From assembly GCA_973895155.1 (NCBI GenBank), contig OZ316898.1:6634001-6698000 (forward strand): a DNA stretch of 64,000 nt, read 5' to 3'. This stretch comes from Marsupella aquatica (lineage: Eukaryota > Marchantiophyta). The position numbers were made by a program, and so were the translations under genes. The notes beneath the pieces were generated by a model, which was not told the DNA's origin, ran no database searches, and saw nothing but the letters and a program-made list of their open reading frames with translations. This document shows, piece after piece, positions 11,456 to 23,792 of this stretch. Each line of letters starts with the position of its first letter. Within the stretch, counting starts at the first letter, position 1.

Positions 11456-12053
11456 ATGTCGTTGCTCACACATTTTATTTTAGTTTTTCCATTATGTATG
11501 GCATTCTCTTTCCGAGACTCGAGTCATTTGATTACTAAACTTGAAGGCAATCTTAACTATGAGAATTGGCAAATGCTTGTCTCTGCAAGCTTAGCTGCTG
11601 GTAGTGTCCGGAAAGTCATGGATGGAACTGCTACTCTGCCGGTTCAACAGGTACATGAACGGGATTATCTCTTTCAAGCACGTCTTGAATATTACAATGC
11701 TCAAGGTGCTCATGCTCGTATGATAATTCTTTCCACATGCAAACCACACATTCAGACGTCCATAGCTAGTATCACTACGGCCAAGGAATGCTGGGAACAT
11801 CTGAAGCAGACCTATTAGCCTCAAGGATTGATTCAGAAGCATGATAATGTGAATTTTGTCGAATTACAATATCGTGGGGAGGAGATGGAAGTGTTCAACA
11901 TTTCCTATTGTGAAGCCATTGATAGTTGTACTGCAGCAGGGATTAAGATCAATCCTGTGGTACAGATCATGCAGTTTATTCATTATGGACGAACATTTTG
12001 ATCAATGGGCGTTTTCTTTGGCATCACACTTAAGCTTTGATTATAGTTTGTAA
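11456..12053 (+). pseudogene. Copia Gag remnant
   Basis: From an ATG at 11456 the frame encodes a Gag N-terminus: ITKLEGNLNYENWQMLV, then VMDGTATLP, ARMIILSTCKPHIQTSI and TTAKECWEHLKQTY. An in-frame TAG follows at 11816-11818, then recognisable but shifted Gag sequence runs to about 12050. It matches the Gag layout of the element at 23382-28352 (SSNYKSW, DGTAIAP, IILSTCSESIQFS, TTAQECW) and so belongs to a related family. No LTRs or pol remain nearby. Confidence 0.75.
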
Positions 12054-14280
12054 ACTCACACTTTTTGTGCTCAATGCCGTCAAGATTAGGAAAAAACTCA
12101 AACACAACCATGAACATTCAAACACAATGCGATATTTGAACACAAGGCCATATTCAAACACAAAGCCCGGGCATTGTGTTAAAATGATGTTGTGTTTGAG
12201 TTAAAACAACCTTTTTTTACCGGGACTAAAAAATTTCAACTTTCAAACACAACGCCCGGGCGATGTGTTCGGGGGAAGACGGTAGCCATAGTGACCAAGA
12301 ACAGCCTGTCAACTAAAATCTATTGTCGGGTGTCTGAGATACTTTATGGGTTTATCTGGCAAGCTCACCTTACTTGGCCCCAAACTTTATTGAGTATGGT
12401 TAGCTAAGGTTGACCTTGGTTAAAACAACTAAAACCTTTGTCATTGATAGTGACCATGGTGGTGGGCTCCATTTGATCTATGGCCAAACTCTGACCATAG
12501 ATCCAAACACAGCTAACTTGGGTCAACCTGGGTTAAACGAGTCTAGTCATTAATTAAAATAAAACATGGGACAATTATGAAGAAAGAGTGTGAACGTATC
12601 AAATTTCCCGATTGTGTGAATTAACTACATTATCAGGATTCCCTCCACCTGACGAGGATGTGCTAAGTCAGACATGATCCTCCATAGCACAGTCATGACC
12701 CACACCTTTTCAATTCCTGTAGTAGTAGTGTACCATGATTTCAGCAGCAACAACGCGGTTGCTACCTCCACTCTTTGACTCAGTCGACGCCCAAGCCAAC
12801 CCAGGTCAGCTCCTGCTCACTGGTGGGGTTACAATGGACGGCCCGATGAGAAATTGTGCTTCACGTAAGTCCTTGTGACCCTCGATCTTCTCCCTGGGAA
12901 CTGTGGTTAAAGGTGGAGTGTGAGTTAGAGCCTTTTCGGGTGAATCAAATTCTTCCGAATAGTGCACTACTGTAGTGTACCGACAAAGACCGAATTGCAC
13001 AGTACTGTGTTTCAGGATTCCATCCAATTGACTTTTCTGTCCTTTCTTCTCCAATTTTACTAAATACGGTTTACTGTTTTTTCCTTGTTTTTGGGAGTCG
13101 AGTTCTGTTGTTTTGGGCTTTCTTGTGGTCTTGTCGTCACTGGTCTTGACCTCCAGAGTCTAGACCCTGTGAACTATTTCATTCTGTCCTCCTTGCGGTA
13201 CCGTTTAGCTCTGATTGATTCTGGGGTTCTCGAGGTCTTTTTCCAATTGCAGGATTCTCCAACATCGGGGTGTGTTTTCAGAGAGGGAATGGAAGTCTGA
13301 TCATGAAGGAGAGCTGGAAATTTGGAAATGTAACGGCAGCTGATGGGAAGGGTAAGTGGGTCTGAATTATGTCATCCACTCATCCGATTGGAATGATTTC
13401 AGCTCATCATTATCTTCCATGAGCTATCCTACCACTGGTGCTCAGCGGACGGAAAACTGGGTTTTCGTTTTGCCTTGGTTGTGTCTGCCTATTGAGGGAT
13501 TGGAGAGATTGAGGGGGTTTGGTAGGAACTTGATTGATGAATGAATCATGAATTTGATACTGATCGTCGACCCCATCCAAGGAGAATACTTGTGAGGGGC
13601 TCAATGCCCCATCCAGAATTCTGCGGTGGTAGAGGACGGACTGCAGTGTGCAGAAAGTCGTGTTGACGAGATCTAGACATGATTGTGATGACGCCCATCG
13701 TCATGCTTTCGAACGTCAGGTCCCCAACCAAGTGGTCGTCGCCCTCACTGAGCTCCTTCATCGTGTTCTTCCTTCCTCGTCTTCGTTCTCGAGTCAGACA
13801 AGATCATTGGTAGATACGAGACAAACCTTCTCTCCCGGACCGAGGTAAAGTTTTGGTTGATTTGGGGATCTCTTCCTCAGATGGTTTTCACCCTGATGTC
13901 TTTTGCAGCAGCAGCTACTGCTGTGATCCATATCTGCCAAGCCGAGTTGCTTACACAATCAGGCATCTTATGTTCGCAAACTCGTGGTATACAGTATTGC
14001 AGTCCAGCACGGCCACATCCCATTCTCGTTTACTGACTAAACAAACAATACAGAGCCCGTTACGGTAGCTCATCATCTCGTCCTTTTCTTCTTCTTGAAG
14101 CAGATAGCAAAATCAGCTTGTTCTGTCACAAAGCTAGCTAACCACAGTAGCCTCTACGAGATATTGGCCGTGTTATTGTCGGTGAGTATTAGTTTGAGTG
14201 ATACTGCAAGGCGGGGCTTCATTGCAGTTGCTCAAGTTTGCTCTTAGGGAATAGCGTTTGGTTTTGGTTGCGTTGCTCTT
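12054..14280. other. Intergenic region upstream of the sphingosine kinase
   Basis: The left part (12060-12260) carries many CAAACACAA motifs and the GC palindrome GCCCGGGC twice, possibly a miniature transposon. From 12600 on there are only short overlapping open frames without recognisable domains. Part may be promoter or leader of the downstream kinase gene. Confidence 0.35.
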
Positions 14281-14330
14281 GGCAGGACAGGACAGGACAG
14301 GGCAGGGCAGGACAGGGCTGGGCTGAGCTA
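14281..14330. repeat. GGACA/GGGCA microsatellite
   Basis: About eight pentamer units of GGACA and GGGCA followed by GGGCTGGGCTGAGC. Confidence 0.85.
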
Positions 14331-14942
14331 GAGAGACGGACGAGAGCTTTTTCAATTAGCAAGGCAAGATGTGTTAGTTGTCCAGCTGAGTTTGTGTTTG
14401 TTCTCTCAGACGTTGACTTAATCGGTTGCGCAGGGAGTGTGCAAGCACCGAAAGAGCCAAAGAGCGCCGTGAAGTGGAGGACGGAAAACCATTGGGATTG
14501 TGGAAAATGGTGGTCGAAACATGTACGCAGATGGGGGAGCCAGATCGGGCGGCAGACATGCTCAGACGACGTAGTAGAGCGGTCGCTAGTAGAGTTGGGT
14601 AGTCACGGCCACCACTGTTAGGTCGCGGATGGGTGGAGCAATTGGACTTGGGTATCAGATTTCGTTGGGCAAATCCGCTTCAGGATGAGCAACAGCACCT
14701 GATTTCGGGAGGGTCGCTGGTGGAGCTAGTGTAGTCTCTGCCTCTTCTCCTGCAAGCGATTGGATCTTCCTTCTTGGAGAGTCTCAACAGAATCAAGAAG
14801 AGTCGAATTATTTAATTATTGACTCGGACGCTTAAACCGAGCGTACTGTCAGTCAACTGTGCAGTTTTCAAAGGGGTTCAGCTTTTCTCTCAGGTGAGGT
14901 GAAATAAAGTAGAGGCGGGTTTTCACCGGACATAGGCAGGAG

Positions 14943-14970
14943 GCAGACAGACAGACAGACAGACAGAAAG
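14943..14970. repeat. CAGA tetranucleotide microsatellite
   Basis: About six CAGA units lie 20 bases upstream of the sphingosine kinase start, in the probable 5' leader. Confidence 0.85.
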
Positions 14971-14989
14971 ATAGGTAGACAGTGGAAAG

Positions 14990-17900
14990 ATGTCTCTGCT
15001 TCTCGAGGACCAAGTGGTTTTGGAGGGGCACAAGGTTACTGCATCTCTGACTCGATCAGGAGTATTGCGATGGGAAGGTTGGGGTAAAGAGAAAATCAGC
15101 AACCTGGACATTCTGAATGACGTGATTGGAGTTTCCAGAGGTGTAGCTTCTCTCACGTTTCACTCATTTCTTCATGGAAGCACTAAATGCTGCGGAGGTC
15201 GTCCGAACAGGGTCAGAAAGGATTATCTCATGGAATTTGGTGCAGCTGGCGATGCGTATAACAATTGGAGCCGCGGAATTCAGCGTGTTCTGGATAATTC
15301 TGGTTTGTTTGCCCGTCCTTTGTATTTTGATCCAATCTAATGGAAGCAACGGAGAAATCTGCGTTGAGGTGATCAGATCTTGCTTTTCAGTGATTTAGGA
15401 GGGTAATCACTATTGCTAATGGCTCCTGGATCATTTATATGGTTCTCAACTGGCAGTTCGTTTCGTGCAGGTAGACCAAAGCGGCTACTAGTTCTCGTGA
15501 ACCCTTTTGGTGGCAAAAGTCTTGGGAGGAAAGTTTTTACAGAGGAAGTCGAACCTCTGTTGAACGTAGCTGGGATTCAAATTATGATGCGAGGTTAGAG
15601 CTGCAATCCTACTTCCAGTTCCAACCTTGCGAACTTCAAGCTTGGAAGTGAATATCTGTGACATCATTTTGAAATAACAACTCATTTCAGCCTGCGTGAA
15701 AATGTCTAACATGGCTAATTGGCTTCCTTATCTCGTTTTGCCTCCAATGTCTGATGCTATTTGTGTTTGATTCAGAAACCCAGTTTCAGATGCATGCCAA
15801 AGACCTGGCCAAGTCTTTTGATTTGTCCCAGTATGACGGGATTGTTTGTGTCAGCGGGGATGGTGTTCTAGCGGAGGTATGCAATTGCTCAAACCTTTTT
15901 TTCATATTTTGGCAAGATCGTTTTTGGCTCCCGTGTTTCTGGGATTTTTTTATCCATTTTGTGACAATCTCCTGAACTGACGGTAGCTGTAAATCGAGTA
16001 AATGGAGCCCGTTTGTTCTGCGAGTTTATCTATTCGGGGAATTGTATTTTGGCACTTTGAATAGAAAATTCAATGTAGTTGTTGCTGATAGACTGATTTA
16101 CTTTCGAGTCGGGTTGGATGGATTCCTGACGATTTGGCACAAATTAGCAGATGTACATTGAGTTTACATTAGCAGTTTGTATGTACTCCAAGATGAGACG
16201 ACGGTTGCTGTTTGAGAAGCCTTTGTCACTCAGCTCAGATGTTGCCTTACTTTTCAGGTTCTCATATCGTACCTACTCAAATTAAGGAACGTGTTTTATT
16301 CTCTGGAAATGTACAGGTGTTAAATGGGCTGTTAGAGAGAGCAGATTGGGAACGTGCAATTAAGATGCCACTTGGTGTCATACCTGCAGGTGAGATGATA
16401 CGTACAGTTTAGTAAAAGATTTCGTCTCCTTCGCTGCTCTTTCTATGTCCGTGATATTTGATGAAACTTGCAGTTAAGATCCTGGCTCACTGCAATAAGA
16501 TTGTCAGCCGTTGGTTTTGTTGACTTGGGCCTTGTATTCTATCTATTTCCAATCCAGACTCCTGCATGATGTGAGAAGGATTGATAACACTACCAATTTA
16601 CCAGAACTTGTGTTTACCAATTATCTAATGCTATGTAATCAAAGGGATCAGATCTGGCCACCATTATAGATGAGATCAGAAAGATGTTGACTACTTCTGG
16701 GATTGAAAACTCTATGCTTGTACACGACAGAAAGTTGGTTACCTGGGGAATTTGGGAGATACTGGACAGCTATAAGTGATTCTGTTGAGACGCGATGCTA
16801 AAATTTGCGAAAGATGTTAACTTATGTTTAATCTAGTTGGCACCACAGTTATATAACTTTTACAGAAAATCCTCTGGGTTTATCCTTGTTTTCGGAAAGA
16901 AATCACTCGTAGACGGAAAAGCTCTACGGTCTGGCATAAAACGTTTGGGAAATTTACAGGCAAACCACCGGGTTAACCCATGGATCAGAAAGAAACTGTG
17001 CTGTCCTTAGTAGTGTTTTGGTCGTGTGACAGGATAGGACAAAAACTATGACGAGGCTAATTATAGTCTAGAGTTTGGGCTCTGATATGGTGGACTACTT
17101 TAGGGTGCTTTGTAGGTTTGAGAACACTGAAACAATAGAAATTGAGTAGTAGAATGGAAATGAATCCGTTTTCATTCTGAACAGTCCTCTTTGAAGTAGA
17201 CGAATTTAGATACGGTTCGCCACTTCGAGTCAATTGAATTGATACCAGTCTTGAATTATCAGAAATAGACCTCATGGTATTTGTTTCAGTGAACAAGAAA
17301 TTAATGAATTAACGAATACTAGGATGTAGATGCAGTTCGTGAAAATGGTGTTTTGGGAATCACGATCTTCTTGATCTGAATTTCATTAATCTTAAAGTCC
17401 TTTGATTCCCAAATTGGTACAAGGGATTTGTTTTGGGAACTATTTCGTGCGATTGCGATACCATTTTCGTCTTACTTTTGTTGGCGTTTTAATGTGTTTG
17501 TAACATGCCATGGATTTCTACTGCTCCTTGTGTGGCTGCCCGGTACTGATGCAAACCACAAACTTCTCCTGCTATAGGGACAGGGAATGGAATGGCAAAA
17601 TCCATTTTAGAAGCTGGAAATGAAGAATACAATGCTGCCAATGCAACTTTTGCTATCATTCGAGGTGCCTGTTTGCCCTTCATGTACTACTTTGCTGTAG
17701 GACGTATTTTGTCCACAATAATAGAATCCAGGTGCAGCTACTTGAGAGATCTTTTGTAAATAGTGTGACGGGGTCTTTCTGCTGCGTCAAAGAATATTCT
17801 ATGAACATTCGACAGTGCCTTCCTGATGAGTTGTCTTGTTTTGTTCAGGTCACAAGCAGGCACTAGATGTTGCCACATGTATACAAGGTCAAGTCAAGTA

Positions 17901-19551
17901 TCATAGTCTGTTGATGTTGTCATGGGGTAAGGACTCTCCTTCTGGAAGGGCAGGTACTTTTGCTAGAGAAAGTTTTATTGCACGCTGAGATTCCCTAGAA
18001 TGGGATTGGAATTAATTGCACTACTGCGTTTAATCCCCAAAATGTTGGTGTTAAGGTCAATCGCAAAAGATTACCGAGTCCGTTTGACAGAGCACCTGTT
18101 GGCTTGATGGTTATTTCAGGATTTGTCAGCGATGTTGACTTCGAGTCGGAAAAGTTTAGATACCTTGGTGGTCTTCGAATTGATCTCCAGGTAAAGAGTC
18201 TGTTTTCTAAAGCATTATATGACAAAATCCTTGCGTTTTTAGGGGCGCTCTTGTTTTTATTCTCTATATACGATTATCTGGTAACAACTGAGAGGAAGGC
18301 AATTTGTTGGAATAAATTACACATTGAACAAGTTTCTTATGACACGATGGAGTCTCACTCAACTATGATGACGATAGTCATTTCCCTGAATGAAGGTGTG
18401 GGTCGATGGCCACAAAATGCCCTGATTTTTCAATTTAGGCTTTTTCTATCAGCAAATAGAAGTACGAGTTTTTGAAAGATGAACTTTGGATGCCGTAGAT
18501 ACGGCTGTCAAATTTGTGTAGACAGGATTTCTGCACTCATTTCAATGTTTGTCAATGACAGGCATATATTCGTCTCTTTTGGTTGCGGCACTATAGTGGC
18601 AGCCTCGCCTACATTCCAGCAGAAGGATCAGAAAACATCGGAGATCCAGTTACAGGTCTAGAGGAGACCAAACTTCTTGAAAAGGCACCTGACAGTGATA
18701 CTGAAAGGCCGTGGCGGAAAAATGGGTTTTCAACACCGCTAGGTTCCCCATTAAACGGTAACTGGCGGTCAATGGAGGGATCATTTATATACATATGGGC
18801 TCAGAATGTGCCGTATGCAGGCACAGATATTCTGCCTGCCCCTAAGGCCAAGGTAGGGTGATGTTGGTTGTGGGCTTATGGACGCTCTCACCCTGCAGGA
18901 GGTACAAATAGGCAGTTAGGCTTGTGGTGTAGTCTATATTGATCAAAATCTAGGTCCATGTGTTAACCTTGCTCGGTTGGTTTATGTTACTAAATGGAAG
19001 TCATATGCGTGCAGTTTTCGGATGGATACTATGATCTGATTGTCATCCGTGATTGTCCTCGATGGAGGCTTATTAGTATACTGCTGTCCATGAAAAACGG
19101 GACTCACATCAAGTCCAAGTACGTGCATTATCTAAAGGTAACATTGCACTCACTCCCTGGTTGCAGTTTCACGAGATTATAAGGGTAGCTCACGTTTTTG
19201 TGATCTTGGATGTTATCTGCACTAGGATGGGTCTCAAGCTATTCCTGGCTTCTTTGGCACAACTCGTCTAATTCAGGATCCGTTGTAAGTTGTTTAGGGT
19301 AGCACGGTAGTCCCAGATGACTAATGGTACGAGGGTGAGTTGCGATGCAGGTCAGGGCCTTTCGCCTGGCCCCAGGAGGGATAGTAGGGGGCTCAATGGA
19401 AGGTGGTTTTGTGGACCTTGACGGAGAAATCCTGGCAAGAGGGCAAGGTGCTTACGGTGATGGGAGCAATGACCCAATGCTTTATGGCCCGACAATAGAT
19501 GTGACCGTAGAGAAAGGTCTTGCAACAATATTTGTTCCTCCTTTCGTGTAA
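14990..19551 (+). CDS. SPHK: Sphingosine (long-chain base) kinase, ten exons
   Basis: Phosphorylates sphingoid long-chain bases to their 1-phosphates, a lipid-signalling reaction at membranes. Exons: 14990-15302, 15471-15593, 15776-15876, 16317-16389, 17578-17664, 17849-17926, 18120-18190, 18562-18852, 19015-19137, 19351-19551. All introns are GT-AG; the donor of intron 1 (GTTTGT) is weak. The phases agree at every junction and give 486 aa, matching plant SPHKs (about 485). Diacylglycerol-kinase-fold motifs are complete: LVNPFGGK near 114-120, SGDGVLAEV near 172-180, PAGTGNGM near 202-209. The C-terminal half keeps FSDGYYDLIVIRDCPR and DLDGEILARG. Intron 4 (1188 bases) is the longest. The ATG follows a short leader with a CAGA repeat. 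No lesion is seen. Damaged relatives lie at 33054-34500 and from 61116 to the window end. Confidence 0.93.
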
Positions 19552-20722
19552 TGAAAGAGCTAGTCATGTGCTGAATCTGATCATAGACCAAGCAATCGTG
19601 GTAGATCATCAGGTTCTGTTTTGAGTGTACCATATTCTTGGATTACAGTTGCGTTCTGAATTCAGGCTTCGCCTAAGTGTAATATGCTGTGGTCGTAAGG
19701 CTTGTAAATCGTGATTTTCTCACTTGGTTAACTTTTGAAATTAAGTTTTATAATTATCCACCAATTATTTGGGAAGGAGGATTGAACTTGGCGTCAGTAA
19801 ATGAATTTTGACATGGAAATACTTTTTCCTTCTTCACTGCCGCATACATAGGGTAGCCGAGCGACCTGTATTTGTGATGAACTGGGGCCAAGCACAATAA
19901 TTCCAATTTTCGCTAGTCTAGATCTTTCTTGCTGCAGGCGGCGGTCACAACTCACTGGCTAGGATTCTCTAGGGGTAGAATTCTCGAGTGTTGAAAAAAC
20001 AAGGGTAGCGTCATCAATATATTTTGCTAGCATTGAAAGTCCCAGAAGATATCTTCTTTCCAGGTCAACATAATAGAATGCTTCGTTATTGCCTTGGTAA
20101 CTCTTTGGCCAAATAATGGTCCAAGACGTCTGCAGGTTGCATATTGGGGATACGTGTGTCTGCACCGACTACTTTTTTCTCGCAGTCTTGTCTTTCTTCT
20201 GCATATCTTTGATGCACGGACGCCATGTCTGTTCTTCATTCTTTATTCGTTGTTCAGCCTCTGGTCGCTCTGGGAGTTAAGTCAGTGCCTAACACTTCTT
20301 ATGAAGACCGCCAAGTAATGTGTCCGATCAACTTTTTAGCTGCAGGATACTTCGTCCAGGTCCGGCTGGAAAGCATGTTATTCCTCTCCTTCACTGGAAA
20401 TGTATATTGATTAGCATTGCTGAAAACAGCTCTATGTAAGTAAAGGAGTTTAAACTTGGATGGGCATTAGGAATTTCAAAAGAACAAGTGACTCTCTTGA
20501 AAAGAAACTATACATGCTTGAAGAGAGGTTTAAAATTGCGAGCCACGTCGAACACACAGAGATCATGGTAGATGGGATGTCCAGCCGTTCGAGAAGGATG
20601 AAAAGTCTTTGAGCTGACCCAGGTTCATAAATTATATCCCAACATTCAAAGAGTCCATGTTCATGTGCAGCTCTTCCATACTCGTCTCTTCCTTAATTTT
20701 CAAGATTTCCTGCTTCGAAGAA
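19552..20722 (+). other. 3' flank of SPHK, conserved in two other places
   Basis: Contains the SPHK 3' UTR. About 19560-20722 is collinear with the reverse complement of 33170-31970. About 19640-20722 is collinear with that of 46274-45190. Conserved pieces include CTTCTTTCCAGGTCAACAT, GATCAACTTTTTAGCTGCAGG-like and ACTGGAAATGTATATTG-like blocks. In the minus-strand copies an ORF begins MESPKGRLLSRSTCG, but here its start codon is ATT and a stop follows early, so I do not call a gene. The flank shows that the pseudogenes arose by DNA duplication of the locus. Confidence 0.75.
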
Positions 20723-20884
20723 ACATCATGTTCTCATCTAAAACTTGAAAGGCTAACGGAAGAAGGCCAGCTTCTGGCTTCGGGTCTCACCCCGGCTCAT
20801 CTATCAACTTCCAGCTTAAAACCAGTGGCTCTTGGAGAACTGGTGCTGTTTACGTGCGTCAACTTCCAGAATACTCCGTGAAAA

Positions 20885-21110
20885 CTTGCCAAATTCCGGC
20901 ATTCAACTCGCAAGTTGCCATAGTCCCGCATTCACCTCACAAAACAAATGATTCATTCTGCGAGTTGTTACTGACATATTCCTGCATTCAACTCACAAGC
21001 TGAGATGGCCCTGCATTCAGCTCACAAATACAGGTCGACATATCCCTCGATTCAACTCACAAGTTGCGATGGCTCTGCATTCAACTCACAAATGCAGGGT
21101 GTTCATCTGC
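20885..21110. repeat. Degenerate ATTCAACTCACAA repeats
   Basis: Six or more copies of GCATTCA(A/G)CTCACAA in about 220 bases, with interspersed GCGATGGCTCTGC and CCGCATTC variants. Spacing is irregular (about 30-60 bases). Noncoding. Confidence 0.7.
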
Positions 21111-21239
21111 GACATGTTACTGTAAAACTTAGCCACGGCATGTTTTTAAACAACAAGTGCACCCATAAAGAGCTACTGTAGCTCTCATCAGTATAGAGTG
21201 ATGATGTTCAGGAATGGTGAGACATTGTTCAACACACAG

Positions 21240-21690
21240 GAAGGGCTGTCGTCACTTCATAATTACAGTAGGCTCTCTCTAAGTGCGAACACCATAAGCG
21301 TAAAACCTGGATATCTGCAAGCCGTTTGGTCTTCCCTTTTTTTCACACACCGAGTTTGCACCTTTTTGCTCCTTTTCTAAGTGCAAAAAGGACTGAAATA
21401 CTTTTGCTAAACCACAAATTCACTAGTGAAAACTCTTGATAGTTGTACACTTATCAATAAGCGCACAATCCCATCAAATTGTATTTTTGATAAGTGCATG
21501 CCCCGCTGTAGTAGAGCAAAAAAATGCACTTATGGAGTAGGACACTTATTTAGGCCAAGGATGTACAATTTGGTCACTGATGGAGGGTGTACTCTTATTG
21601 ATGAGTGCACAACTCTATGGGTTTGCACTTATCACATACTGCAAACCCCCATTCAGTGCACACCACCCAGGAGTGCACTTTGAGAACGTT
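21240..21690. repeat. Cluster of TGCACTTAT / ATAAGTGCA motifs
   Basis: About ten copies in both orientations, including an inverted pair at 21446-21465 (TACACTTATCAATAAGCGCA). Shared with 6825-6990 and 41215-41610. Both orientations within one short AT-rich block suggest subterminal repeats of a non-autonomous DNA transposon. Confidence 0.55.
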
Positions 21691-22892
21691 AATTGCATGC
21701 GTTTGTTCTAGATTCTAAATCTCAGGTGTGGATCTCAGCTACCTTCGAAGTAGTGTCTTAGAAGGCTCTCTCTTGGACTTTTGTGACCTTTCAACAGGGA
21801 AAGTTTTATATCTGTAATTTCCAATAATTTGGCTCCATTTGGTGATGGTTTGGGGAACCATGCAACCTAACCATCATGATTATATTTACTGTAGTGTCAT
21901 TGGAAAGGGAAATTATGCTCCCATGGACTGAACCAAGCAGACACCACGGACCCTCTTACCTCATGCACTTCACTCATTGATACCCTTATGGTTTCCAAAT
22001 GTTTCTAACAACAAAGTTTGACCCTTTCTGTCCAGCACAATTGGCTCTGCTTGGTTTTGACATATGGAAAGATCTTCTCGACTAGTTTAATATCACTAGT
22101 TTGCATGACGAATTGAGAGGAATATGAATTCACTGGATCATTGACTGTCCACACTTCACGCTTCTAAACCTTTGTTAGCAGCTAAATTTGACATATAACT
22201 ATCCAATGGAATCTTATTTTGTTGGATTCATTAGAAAAGGCTTGGAAAGATCTTTCCAGTGAGCCATATATTGCTAAATTTCATTGAGGAATTGGGCTAC
22301 CCACAAATTTTCAAAGATGACTTTTCATTTCCTTGCCACAAGATTTCACTCATCTATGTAATCCGTACTAGATGAGCAGAAAGGGGATTTCTTGGCAGTC
22401 CGGGTTGCAAAAATCTATCCCATCCTTTGGCTAACCTGGATTTTAGGAAGCAGGATGGACTATAGCAAAACACTCTTTCTAGCGTCAAGTTCCATCCAGG
22501 CTTCAATCTCCCGTTGGAACGAGTGCCCGTGGTATTTGACTTGAGTATTAGCTTTGATGGCATGTGCATGCCCCAAAAGCAAGGTTTTGATTTTCCAGAC
22601 TCTTGGCACCCTGCCTTGGCAAGTTCTCCACGTCCCCAATCTTGGCCAAAACTGATTTCCACTGTTTTGTCTGGGCCTAAATAACTTAATCGTAGGCCTT
22701 GGAGACACGTCTGAGAAATTAAATATTTATTCCTTTGGTAGCCCGAGTGATTACATCTTGAGCTCCCTTTGGTACTTACTGCAATGATGGGCAGGCACTC
22801 CACAGTAGCCTCAAGGAAGAGATTTTCTTTGTTTATGTTTGGTTCATTGGTTATGTGGTTTGGGTTTGTGTCCCTCCTTCGGGTTTCACTTT
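21691..22892. other. Intergenic, no gene recognised
   Basis: AT-rich. The minus-strand open frame (23040-22354) is Roc-like only for its first 50 or so codons; the part left of about 22893 has no homology I can see to the intact ROCO gene. Confidence 0.5.
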
Positions 22893-23376
22893 CACGCTTC
22901 TGAGAGCTTGAAGCTATGAACCGGAACCAGTAGAGGAGGTCTTGTCCCACATCTGCTACATCTTTCGTAAAACTTGCTCTCAGGACAAGAACAAAGATTG
23001 TGGCTTTCCCGGTCACTAATTCCATATCAGCGAAGAACATACCATGCAGAACACGATATTCCTCCTGACCTGCTATGTTCAGAGAGTTGACGTCAGGCTC
23101 CTCTCGACAACTTAACTGAATTCTATTCCTCTGGTCCGGCTTCTTTAGGTGGAGGAGTCTCCAGCGTGCAGTGGGTCAGAGCTCTTCTCAATGTGGTTTT
23201 TCCTACTTCAGGAAATCCACAAAGAAATAATTTTTGCAGAAGTAAGGGGGACTACATCCTGATGCACTTATCTGCTCTCCCCCCTCAAAGCTCTCAGTCA
23301 AATGTTCCGAGCCCTGTACTCATTCACCTTTGTCTTCAATGCAGGATCGTTCACTTGATTCCATTCAATATCAAAT
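22893..23376 (-). pseudogene. Roc-domain fragment of decayed ROCO gene (copy A)
   Basis: The minus strand encodes pieces of the Roc GTPase domain matching 37985-37540 of the intact gene. The P-loop region is present but out of frame. The G3 region reads NIAGQEEY where the intact gene has DIAGQEEY. The best stretch is ATIFVLVLRASF with DLLYWFRFIASSSQK. Homology ends near 22893, so the rest of Roc, COR and the C-terminus are absent. It continues across the copia insertion at 23382-28352 into the LRR part at 28358-30734; the GTAAT target duplication joins the two halves. Confidence 0.85.
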
Positions 23377-23381
23377 GTAAT

Positions 23382-23638
23382 TGTCGTTTACCTCTTTTGT
23401 CGATCTCCTGTTATCTTGACACCTGTTTTAGTTTAGACTCTACGCTACCCCAGGCGCGCCCCCACTGGCTTTTCACCTGGAGTTTTTTACTTTTCCCCTT
23501 CTGCCTTTTCCGGGGAAAAAATCTTGATGTCCATTTTGACATCTATTTGTTCTCTCTCTTGAATGAAAGCAGTACGCATTATTTTCATTCCATCTTTTGT
23601 GCAAGAGTTTTTCCTGTCGATCACGACTGTCAATCACA
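23382..23638 (+). repeat. 5' LTR of copia element
   Basis: 257 bases, TGTCGTTTACC...CAATCACA, nearly identical to 28097-28352. It includes the GC-rich AGGCGCGCCCCCACTGG block. Confidence 0.95.
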
Positions 23639-23792
23639 GGTTATGGGCCAGTTGAAGTCTACAACACTCTTTCACGACTAATCCGTGCATTCTAGTCTGA
23701 GTGATTTCCTGTCACTAAGCAGTAGTTCTTGCTGGTTTCCGCTAGTTTTTTCTGCATCTGGATCTAGTTTTGCGTCACTATTTTCATACACC

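Noticed and set aside
22354-22890. Extension of the Roc-like minus-strand frame
   Set aside because: Similarity to the intact ROCO gene stops near 22893; the remaining codons look random.
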